A DNA stretch of 64,000 bases from Limnoperna fortunei (lineage: Eukaryota; Mollusca; Bivalvia; Mytilida; Modiolidae), in assembly GCA_944474755.1 (NCBI GenBank), contig OX104113.1:20585563-20649562 (forward strand). Reading direction: 5' to 3'. This document shows, piece by piece, positions 1 through 11,700 of the stretch. Position 1 is the stretch's first letter; each line of letters starts with the position of its first letter. Below the pieces are notes generated by a model. It was not told the DNA's origin. It made no database searches and saw only the letters and a program-made list of their open reading frames with translations. The translations under genes were made by a program, and so were the position numbers.

Positions 1-389
1 AATTATATCTGAGTTAAATAAAAACAGGTAAAAATTTGTGTCTAAAAATACTTTTATTAAAACAAAGATCATTAAAACATTAAGACGTGTTTGGTAATCT
101 TATTTTGTCAGCCGGTCATTAGTCATCGCCACAGTTTATATATTCTTTAAAGAGCTAAGGCAGAAAAACATATTTTTAAACTGGATTATTTATCATATAT
201 ACTTAATAATTACATTTATCACGTCACAAACGCAGTCACGTGATAAAATACTGTCAATATGGCGGCCCCCATACACAAAATTTTACCACCTTTAATCCAC
301 TCTAGAAGCGTAACGGTAAAGAATACAATAAAACATCAAAAGGCAATTATATTTCTTTTTATTTGAAGAATAACATATCAAATTTATTT
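1..389. other. AT-rich non-coding sequence, no feature recognised
   Basis: I see no coding similarity, RNA gene or clear repeat here. It probably belongs to an intron of the KCTD3-like gene, whose 5' exons must lie left of the window, but this is inference from the gene's truncation. Confidence 0.4.
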
Positions 390-1485
390 TGCGAAGTTTC
401 CCTTTAAATGACAATTTTTAATGAAATTTTCCTTTGTCCCTTTTATTATTAAAAACTATAACAGCTAGAGTAAAACTGTAAATAGCAAAAATGATCAGCA
501 ATACAAGTCCTACAATTCACTGTTGGTCTGAACTTGTCAGATGACTCCTTATAGGAGTTATTGCACTGAAATGGCAATTTTTTTTATGAAATTTTCCCAT
601 TTTGTCCTGTGACTTGAAACCAAAACAGCTAGAGTCAAACTATAAATAGCAAAAATGATCAGCAATAAAAGCCCTACAATTCATTGTATTGGTCTGAAAT
701 TGTCAGATGATGAGTTATTGCCCATAAATGACAAATTTTCTCTGTTTGTAACTTAAAAACCAAAATAGCTAGAGTGAAATGGTCAATAGCAAAAATGATC
801 AGCAGTACAAGCCCTACAATTCACCGTATAAGTCTGAAATTGTTAGACTCCTTTTTAGGAGTTATTGCCATTAAATGGCAATTTTTATGAAATTTTCCGT
901 TTTTGTCCTGTATTTGAAAAGCCATAACAGCTAGAGTGAAGTTATAAATAGCAAAAATAATCAGCAATAAAAGCCCTACAATTGGTCAGAAATTGTCCTT
1001 AAATGACAATTTCTTTTTCAAATTTTCCATTTTTGTCCTGTAACTTGAAAACTATAACAGCTAGTTGAAACTGTAAATTGCACAAATGATCAGCAAAGCA
1101 AGGCCTACAAATCATTGCTAAGTCCAAAATTGCAAGATGACTTTTTATAGGTATTATTACCCTTTAATTTCAAATTTGGACAAATGATCAGTTTTTTATT
1201 ATAAATCAGTCTATAACACACATAGAGTAAAACTGTAAATTTCTAAATTACCCTAAAGGACAAGGCCTACACACCATTTAATTTTCAGAAATTGTCTGAT
1301 GGCACCTTATAGGAGTTATTGTACTTAACCAAAAATTTTGAAGAACTGTTTAGTTTTTTCACAGTAACTTAAAAGCTATAACAAATAGACTGAAACTGTA
1401 AATTTCACAAATTTAAATATAGTTGAAGTCATTTGAGTTCCAGGTGAGCAATTACAGGGTCATGGGAGCCTCTAGTTTCTGTTGA
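390..1485 (+). mobile_element. Family B' HINE-like repeat, 3' part (copy B0)
   Basis: About seven degenerate units of roughly 150-160 bp, each with 'aacagctagagt', 'aaaatgatcagcaa' and 'ggagttattg'. The array ends in the family B 3' terminus: CAGGTGAGC, an imperfect hairpin and GAGCCTCTAGTTT at about 1440-1485. The 5' hairpin of the family is not visible, so the copy is truncated or diverged on the left. Its termini match the copy at 5446-7233. Classification as a non-autonomous Helentron-like element is inferred from architecture, since no transposase is encoded. Confidence 0.65.
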
Positions 1486-1548
1486 CATGTTTGACTACAA
1501 GTTTTTTTGCAAATTAATTCACATTCAAGGTTTATCAATGTAGGCTTT

Positions 1549-2650
1549 TTTATGCCCCTGCGACGACATGTCGGGGGGCATTAAGTTTTACTCATGTCCG
1601 TCCGTCCGTCCGTCCGTACGTACGTACGTACGAACAAATTTCCGTCAAGCTTTTCTCAGAAACCGTACATGAGAACAATTTTAAATTTGGCAGAGTGGTT
1701 CAGTATCACAAGTTGTACGTCCCAAGCGAATTTCAGACCTGTCGGACAACTACTTCCTGTTTGGGACTTCATTTGTACGTAAATACGTCCGTCTGTATGT
1801 ACAAATTTCCGTCAAGCTTTTCTCAGAAACCGTACATTAGAACAATTTGAAATTTGGCAGGGTGGTTCAGTATCACAAGTTGTACGTCCTAAGCGACTTT
1901 CAGACCTGTCGGACAACTACTTCCTGTTTGCGACTGGGCCGATATGAAAATGTGTTAACATGAGTATGAAAATTTCCGTCAAGCTTTTCTCAGAAACCGT
2001 ACATCAGAACAATTTGAAATTTGGCAGGGTGGTTCAGTATCACAATTTGTACGTCCTAAGCGACTTTCAGACCTGTCGGACAACTACTTCCTGTTTGCGA
2101 CTGGGCCGATATGAAAATGTGTTAACATGAGTATGAAAATTTCCATCAAGCTTTTCTCAGAAACCGTACATCAGCACAATTTGAAATTTGGCAGGGTGGT
2201 TCAGTATCAAAAGTTGTACGTCCTAAGCGACTTTCAGACCTGTCGGACAACTACTTCCTGTTTGCGACTGGGCCGATATGAAAATGTGTTAACATGAGTA
2301 TGAAAATTTCCGTCAAGCTTTTCTCAGAAACCGTACATCAGAACAATTTGAAATTTGGCAGGGTGGTTCAGTATCACAAGTTGTACGTCCTAAGCGACTT
2401 TCAGACCTGTCGGACAACTACTTCCTGTTTGCGACTGGGCCGATATGAAAATGTGTTAACATGAGTATGAAAATTTCCGTCAAGCTTTTCTCAGAAACCG
2501 TACATCAGCACAATTTGTAATTTGGCAAGGTGGTTCAGTATCACAAGTTGTACGTCCTAAGCGACTTTCAGACCTGTCGGACAACTTCTTCCCGTTTGGG
2601 ACTTCATTTAGCGGGGGCATCCGTGTCCCATGGACACACTCTTCAATTTT
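1549..2650 (+). mobile_element. Family C HINE-like element
   Basis: A full-length copy. The 5' end lies in a T run and forms a hairpin (ATGCCCCTGC ... GGGGGGCAT), followed by a GTCC/GTAC microsatellite at about 1597-1632. The core is a tandem array of 167-bp units. The 3' end has the matching subterminal repeat GCGGGGGCAT, then the hairpin GTGTCCCATGGACAC and CTCTT. The plan is the same as families A and B but the sequence is unrelated. No protein is encoded; the short open frame at 1594-1782 is repeat sequence, not a gene. Confidence 0.75.
1641..2600 (+). repeat. 167-bp tandem array, six units
   Basis: The string TCCGTCAAGC (TCCATCAAGC once) starts at 1641, 1808, 1975, 2142, 2309 and 2476, exactly 167 bp apart each time, so the units carry no net indels. 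The first and last units share a variant (TTTGGGACTTCATTT) that differs from the four inner units, so the array edges are distinct from the amplified centre. Confidence 0.9.
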
Positions 2651-2786
2651 TTTTAAATAATGTGAATGGATGAAGTAAGCCAACAACAATTATTGTGGTA
2701 TTGTTATTACAGTATGTACAAAAATAATACAAAAAATGTGCAAAATTAAATAGATCTTTTAATGTGATTTACTTTCATTTACACAG

Positions 2787-5700
2787 ATGCCAGTCAATGC
2801 ATTTAAACCCTACACCTTTAAGACCAGATGTTCAGCAGCGGGTAACTTCCTGTTTTGGTTGTGTTGAGTCAAGGTCATCCTATCGTAATATACATGTAGA
2901 CAAACACAGATCTGAAGCTACAGGTATCATACTATAATAATCTATACAGATTGCTTAGATTAGACATGCTTGTGTCTAGCCTCACATTTGCAGTTGAGGT
3001 ATCATTTTTTAGGTAACTTTACAAAATTCTGTGGTCACTAATATAAACATAAATTGATAATGAGCAGCACATTCTTAAAGTAATTATAATCTTGTTATAT
3101 TTGTTGTTTTAGGATTTGCCAATCCATTAAGTGTCAAAATGGTACAAGGCCACCATAACTGGATCTGTATCTGCTATCCACATTTTGTTTGTTGTTACAG
3201 GTAAGGATCTGTATCTGCTTTCCACATTTTGTTTTTTGTTACAGGTAAGACAATAAAAAACCAAATACATAAACATGACTAATCAATTATATTAAAAAAA
3301 AACTGATCCCACAACTTATTAGCAAAGGTTAACAACAATAAGATAGCCTAATTTAAGATCTCATGTAAACAGATAAGGTAATAATTTATATTTGGTGAAA
3401 ATAAATAGAGGTGGAGGATTGTTACTTGCATACATACTATGTATCAGTGAACAAAAGTAGTTTTGGATTGGTCTGGATTTGGAACCTTTTATAATAAAAT
3501 TTTCTTTAAAGATTTGCCTATTAAAGATTTATTTACTTATTTTACATTATAACTGAATTCTTATAGATTATTTAGCATGAAAGCAAAAAATTACAATTCT
3601 GTTTATAGAATGAAAGATTCTACAGGATGGCATCACATATGGAGTAGTCCTTACATGGAGAACACCATCGAAAGAGTCGCATTGAATGCAAAAGTTGTTG
3701 CACAGAATCAAGAAAACACAAACAAAATGGTTGCAGCCTCTATGGGAAATCTGGTGCAGCTTTGGTTGATTATGGATGATGGAAATAGTAGAGAAATAGG
3801 TAAACAGTATAAGAATTCTAGTAAATTTTTGTGTATAGATTAATATATGGGCTATCCATATCTGCTTGATCATCCCTAGATGGAGTTTAGGTCATGTATG
3901 GGTCGTGGGGTGATGCCTAGGTTGATATGGATTAGCCCATATATTGATCTTTTTATCATATACTTCTGGCAATTAGGATAATATACTTAAATAAGTACAA
4001 ATAACAATATTATTATTTTGCAACAAAGAATGAATAAAGGGTTTTAAATGAATTCCTCTGAGTTTTCAACGTCAACAAACAGTTCAGACGCAACCATTGG
4101 CAATGCTAGTATTGATGCAGACAAACCAGAAGTAAAGTGCATGAGGAAGCCCAATACAGGATTTTTGCACAAGATGCACCTAATACGAGGTTATCAGATC
4201 CGGTTGTTCAAATACGGGTCTGTCATATTAAGTATGATTAAGCTATTAGTTTATGATAAATCAGCTTCTTACATGACATTTTTGGTATCATATGTATTAT
4301 TAGCCCTAGATATGATATTGGCCCAAGAGCCTCAGGCCAATATCAAACGAGGGCTAATAATGCATTTTTATAATATGCTTTAGTGTGGAAAGTAAAATAA
4401 AAATGTTGATATCTTTACGATATTTATGAAATCCGTCCATTTCTGTCTTTGAACCAGTTTTTTGTCTCGCCTGCGACGAAAGTCGCTGGAGGCGAGACAT
4501 ATGTATGGGAATCCGGCGGCGGCGGCGTAAACACTTGACATCTTGCTTCATATATTTGTAAGCCCAAGCCCTAGGTCCATCAAATTTGGTCCATAGGTAG
4601 CTTATGATGAGCTAGTCAGTCACCTGTCACCTGACCTTGACCTCAATTTCACGGTCCAGCGACTACGTTAAAGTTTTTGGGTTACGACAGTTCCTCTGTA
4701 ACTATGCATGGTAGGATGACAATATTTGGTGCATAGGTTGCTGATGACTAGTACATGACTGTCTGGTAGGTGTCACCTTACCTTGACCTCAATTCCACGG
4801 TCCAGCGACTACGTTAAAGTTTTTGGGTTACGACAGTTCCTCTGTAACTACGCATGGTAGGATGACAATATTTAGTATATAGGTTGCTGATGACTAGTAC
4901 ATGACTGTCTGGTAGGTTCCACCTGACCTTGACCTCAATTTCATGGTCCAGCGACTACGTTTAAGGTTTTGGGTTACGACTGTTCCCCTGTAACTATGCA
5001 TGGTATGGTGACAATATTTAGTATACAGGCCGCTGCTGATATTTAATGCTATTTACGTAATGCTTATGACGAATTTTATTTTCGTTACTGATGCGGAATG
5101 CAGGCGAGACGTTTTTCTGTGTCCACACTTGTTTTTTATATTAATATTTGTAAAGAAAACTGTGTTTACTTCCTTTGTGAAAAGTTTGAAAAGTTCACCT
5201 ATATGTATTTAAATGTTGTTTTCACTGATCTTGTTATACATTTTCTTTTAAGGAATGTTTAACTTGAATGTGTCAGTAGATTCCCTGTTTTTTATTGGAA
5301 GTCAGCTAGTAGCACTCAGTCAAGTTGGTAAAATAGGAGTATGGCATTCCATGACTCAACATTGGCAGGTATGCAGCATAGCTTAGTTCATGAACAGTTC
5401 ATAAATAATTAATTTTCTCATGTACATTAATTGATATTAAGTTCTTTTTAGCTCACCTGGACCTATGTGAGCCTTTGCCATCACTTGGCATCCATCATTT
5501 GTCTTCTGTCGTCTGTTGTCCATCGTCTGTCGGAAACTTTTTCAAAAATCTTCTCCTCTGAAACCACTGGGCCAATTTTTTTCAAAATTGACCGAAATCA
5601 TCCTTTGGATTCCTAGTTTCAAATTTGTACCCAGGGTGTTGATCAATTGACAAAGATGGCTGCTGTTACTAAAAATAGAACATGGGTGTCAACACAGTTT

Positions 5701-8700
5701 TTGATCATTATCTCAAAAATTATAATAGCTATAGGGAAAATTGTTACTTCAAATTGATCAGCACATTGAGGTCTACAATAGTAAGACATAAGACATAAGA
5801 CATTTTTTATTTCACTAAAGACCCCTCATGGGGTATGTTAGTACAATAACATAACAATAAACAAAAAGTGTGAACATATTTACATTAAAAACATAGTACA
5901 CTACAGCCAAAACGGATTATGCCAATGATGGACAGCGATTGTACACGGACATTCCTGATGGACAGACGTTCATCATTCGCGGACACTTCAGATATGATGT
6001 CCCCAATGAATCCACAAATTCTTCCACATGTCTGTGAAGCTAAACGTAATTGTAATTGGCTGGATTCGATAAATACTTTATTTGAAGTGTATTGTTCCTG
6101 TCATTAAACCATTCAGTTATGTATAAATTCTTCCAGATCGTCAGTAAAAGCATGCTCAAGAAGGGTACTTTATAAATTATTTTTCTAATAATATTTTCAT
6201 ATGAATATGTAAAAAAGGGGTAACAAAAAAACGGATATAGTAAACTTTTAAACAATAAAGGTGTGTTTAAACTCTTTTAATATAAACAGTAGGTGTTAAT
6301 AAAACGCTGGATGCAAAATAGAACGGTCCATTGATCAAGGAACACCTGCAATTTTATTGTGGGGTCAACTAATATACGCGTGTATAAATGTGTGAAGTTG
6401 TGTATTGGCTTCCTGTAGAAGTTATTGCCTTTTAATGACGATTTTGATTAAATATTTGGTGTTTACAATATAACTTGAAAACTATAAGAGCTAGGGTGAA
6501 ACTGTAAATGGCAAAAATGATCAGCAATTTAAGTCTTACAATTCACTTTATTGGTCTGAAATTGTCAGTTGACTCCTTATTTGAGTTATTGCCCTTAAAT
6601 GACAATTTTTTAATGAAATTTTCCATTTTTGTCATGTAACTTAAAAACCATAGCAGCTAGAGTAAAACTGTAAATAGCAAAATTATCAGCAATACAAGTT
6701 CTACAATTCACTGTTCGTCTGAAATTGTCAGATGACTCCTTATATGAGTTATTGCCTTAAATGACAATTTTTTATGAAATTTTCCATTTTTGTAGTGCAA
6801 CTTGAAAACTATAACAGCTAAAATGAAAATGTAAATTGCATAAATGATCAGCAAAGCAAGGCCTACAAATCATTGATTAATCCGAAATTGCAAGATGACT
6901 CTTTATAGGTGTTATTGCCCTTTAATTTCGAATTTTGACAAATAATCAGTATTTGTGTTATAAAAAGTCTATAACACACCTAGAGTAAAAATATCAATTT
7001 CTAAATTACCCTAAAAGGCAAGGCCTACAAATCATTTAATTTTCAGGAATTGTCTGATGGCACCTTAAAGGAGTTATTGTACTTGAGCAAACTTTTGAAG
7101 AAATGTTTAGTTTTTTCACAGTTACTTAAAAGCTATAACAACTAGACTGAAACTGTAAATTTCACAAATTTAAATATAGTTGATTTCATTTGTGTTCCAG
7201 GTGAGCGATTACAGGCTCCTTGGAGCCTCTAGTTTAATTATCCCTGTAAAATAGGTGCTTCTTTGTGTATCAAAACTAGCATTATACTTTGATACAATCA
7301 GTCATACACTTGTTTTTATTAAGAAAAAAGAAGATTTGTTTCATTTTCTTTATAAAGTTTTTTGCAAAATAAAATACAAAATTATATAAAACTGATAGCT
7401 TTAAACAATTTGTTTTATTGTTTCTTTAGATACAGGATGTGGTACCAATAACTAGTTATGATACAGCTGGTTCTTTCCTTTTACTGGGTTGTCAGAATGG
7501 CTCTATATATTATATTGGTAAGAATTAGAATGTAATAGGTTTCTGCTATTTTCATTCAATGAAGCTGGTATATGTGAAAATATGATCAATGACTCAATGA
7601 CTGAACAGTGAATGTATTCTGTTTCAAAGGCTTATATGATGGAGTTTTATAGTATACAGCTTGCTATCTATATAAAAGCCATCTTTAGTTGCAACTCCAT
7701 TGCCTCTATGACAATGATATGAGCATTTTTGGAATTCTTTTAACAGATCTGGTCACTAAGGCCACAAAAAATTAATTTTAAGGTTCTCTAGCCAAGTTTT
7801 TCAGAAATTGGAAACCAGAGGGAGGCTTTTGTTAAAAATCTTTTATTGGTCTAAAATCGGACAATAGAGGCATTTTTTTAAATCTTGATATCTTGTGAAG
7901 CTTTTGATTCAAACAATGAACAATGTTAATATTAAACAGTTATATATGAATTGTATTTTACGGTTATTAAATCTAATGAACCACTTTCAAATTGTGACTT
8001 TGTACTTTGTGACATTTTTTGGTTTGTGCAATCTAGTTTATAGTATGGTGAAGTCGGGTGGGTGGACAGGTAAGAAAGAGTACAGATTCTGTGCAGTGTT
8101 TTTGAACTTTTTCAAATCTAGGGGTCATGATGAACCTCTGCAGCTGGGTAAATGGAGTCAAGTACAATTTTCAAGGGTAATTTTTATAATTCAGTTTGAT
8201 TACAAAATCTGTTATGCAACAATGTTGCAAACAATACAATTGCATTGAATTACATTAGAGAGATTGTAATATAACTGCTATACTCTGAAATAATGCAGTC
8301 ATATCTTGTACAAAATGTTGCTTTGTTTGGTGAGTAGTATCCTAATACAAATAATTTCACTAATTGTTAATGAAACAAGAGTTGGATAGAGTTGATAATA
8401 CATTCTTTTGATTAAATAAAAACTAGAATTAACAAAGAATACATGGTGGTGTGACTTCTCTGGAAAATATGAAAACTTTATTTTTATATGCTTGGTTTTT
8501 AAATAACTGAAAATAACATCAACTGATGAAACCGTAATAAATATCTAAATGCAAATATTATAATATATTTTTGGCAAGTATATAATCATCAGTACAATAA
8601 GGTCATTCTAAAGCTTTCATTGTTTCTCAAACAATCCCTTTACAATCAAATGTTTGTGTTGTTTGTGTGAACCATATTCTTTTGGAAGTTATCAATAGCA

Positions 8701-11700
8701 AAGATAATATGGAATGCAGAGTGGCACAAAATAAAGAAGACGTTCAGACCCAATTACTTATTTGCACGGAATCGGCACCACATTTCTGGATTTTTATTTT
8801 ATGAAAAAAAGGTTAAAATCCTCAGTGCTGCAGAGTAAAAACTGATGTACAGGTCCTAATAAATTGATTCATTTGTATTCTTTTTTAGACATGCAAAAGT
8901 TTCCGTTAAGAATGAAAGATAATGACCTGTTGGTAACAGAATTGTATAAGGATCCATCAGAAGATATGGTGACAGCTCTAAGTGTATACCTAACACCTAA
9001 AACCAGTAAGTGACATAGAACCTCTATTTCTCAGGTCCAAGACAGGGGCACTCAGCTGTTTCCATCTGAGTTTTTGGACCTTTATGAAATTTTATCACTG
9101 ATCCTTTCTTAAATTTCATTCATTCCCCAAGTATTTAGGGGGTATATAACTACAAAATTTCATTCTAGCGCCAGTGTCCCCATTGAAGACCTTGCACTAC
9201 ATGGCTGCAGATGAGATCCTCGTCTCATCCCCTGTCCCCATTGCAGACCTTGCACTACCTGGCTGCAGATGAGACCCTCATTTCATCTCCTGGAGAACCC
9301 TTGCAGACCTTGCAGACTCCGACTGCAGATGAGACCCTCGTCTCATCCCCTAATTTAGATCCCTCGCTCCATATCCCCTGTACTGGCGTATTGTCGGGCA
9401 GGCAGTTTCAATCTAAGGACTGCAAGCTGACTTGCTCTGACAGGTAATTAAAATTTCAAAGCTGAGTGTTTCCCTAGGGCCAAACTATTTGATATATTTA
9501 ATTATAAATAAAGAAATTATATGTATAAACTCTTTGTCTGATTAAACTAGAACTTTCCAGAAGGCTAATAGGTTATGGCATTACACACAGTCTTTCAACC
9601 ATTGATACTTAGGAATATAAAGGCACACTGATGACTGGAAGTGTTTTTTGCAGACACATACAGTTATGTTACACACCACAAAAATAGCAACCACACAGGG
9701 TTATAACATAAACGTTTAATTTTATCACATCTATAACATAACAACAAATGTTTGTATAAATAATTGTTATATTGTTTCCTAACAGTGTTAGGTGATACTT
9801 TCTGCAAAACTGTTTTGCTTTTTTGTATATAAGTTTAAAAAAAATTTCCATTAAAATTATGAAGATTTGTTTGAGTTGCCACGATTATGCAATAAATATT
9901 TGATAAATATGAAAATTGATAAACATGTTAATTTTTTTAAAAGAATTTTGTTATTAATTTGAATTAAGGTTTGAGTGGTAACTGGATAGAGATAGCCTAT
10001 GGTACCAGTTCAGGGACTGTTAGAGTGATAGTCCAGCATCCAGAAACTGTAGGACATGGACCACAGTTGTTTCAGACTTTTACAGTACATAGAAGTCCAG
10101 TAACTAAAGTTATGTTGTCTGAAAAACATCTAGTCTCGGGTAATTATTGAAGATATTGCATTATTGTTTTACTTAGTCTTTTTTTTAACTTAGACCATTA
10201 AAAAAAAAAATGCTGATATTGGAATTTTATGATGGCTCCATGTTTCCTTTGTATATTGTTCAAATATAGCTGTAAGGGGTTCGTTTTCTTATTCTCAGTA
10301 AAATTACTTGTAATTATAGTGTTATATTTGGGTAGGTAGTAGGAGTAATCCATGAAATCTGCCGAAATTTGGCTGGAAAACTGACAATTCTTGTCAATTA
10401 AGGATGGAGTCTAGCACGCCCATTCCACAGTAAGGCATACACCCACAACCTCAGTGCTGGCAGGTTAATAATTACCTGCCTAAGCCACTGAGGCATCCTC
10501 CTCCAATTTAAACACTGTTAATTGTGTTATATTTTAGATTTTATGAGATTGTATTTTATTTATGGCAATTTGTTTTCAGTTTGTAGTGAATACAACCATG
10601 TAAGAACTTGGAGTGTGACTCGATTCCGTGGAATGATTTCTACACAGCCAGGATCTACACCATTAGCATCATTTAAAATTGTCTCACTTGATGAAGTAGA
10701 CATGCAAGCCAGTTATGCAACGGGAAATGACTTTGGTAAATAGTTAATAATAATAACACATTTTAATTATACATGACCATATAGAAGTGTGTTAATATAG
10801 TCTTGTTTACAGTCTTTTATCCCTAGTTGCTGCATTTACTGTACATTTTGCATAAATAACATAGTTAATTTAATAGGATTTCAATGCACAAATAAATGCA
10901 TACATCATATTAATGTTTCTTTCTACTTTTTTAATATAAATATGCAGATTTAATCATCCTGTTGATAGTGCAAATAAACACGGCATTTTTACATACCCTC
11001 CAAACATCTATTTTATTTGTGCTTGCTATGAAAAAGAAGAAAAAAGCTCGAAGGAACCTCAGTATTTCTATGTTTTCAATTAATTTAATCTTTTTTTAAC
11101 AGTATACACATAAAATAAAACTTCCAATAAATTGTTCATTAATAAGTTATTTATTTTGTTTTATTTCTAGATTTATCTGTCATGTTCAGATTTGATTTAT
11201 CAAATATAGTTTTATTATTCTGACTTAAATTGTTATTGTTAAAGCAAAAATTAAGTTAGCAAGTAAAATTTTATGAAATCACTCACTTGGTAAGGACTAT
11301 CCCAAAAATATGAAGTTTGGAGACACATTTATTTTTATCCCAACAAGATTAAATTTGAATTCATCATTTTGTAAAAATGTTAGAAAAATCTTTAAAAAAA
11401 TAACCACTACCCATTTATTCTTTAAAAGAAGTTGCCTAAATATGTTACACTTTAAACATTAATATTTATAGATGTCATTTGTTGTTTTTACTTTAACTTA
11501 GGTCCATATGGAGAACAGGATGATCAGCAGGTGTTTATACAGAAAGTGGTCCCAGAAACGGATAAACTGTATGTCAGGTTGTCATCTAATGGTCACAGGT
11601 ATGTTGTAGTGTATGTCAGGTTGTCATCTAATGGTCACAGGTATGTTGTCAGATAGAGAAACTGGTTGCAGAAACTGATCTCTTTGTTTGCAATGTTATC

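Noticed and set aside
1594..1782. 62-codon open frame rich in SVRPSVRTYVR
   Set aside because: Starts in the GTCC/GTAC microsatellite of a family C element and runs through its tandem unit.
10395..10505. Functional tRNA gene on the minus strand
   Set aside because: Box A looks tRNA-like but box B is eroded and no acceptor stem pairs; treated as a SINE remnant.
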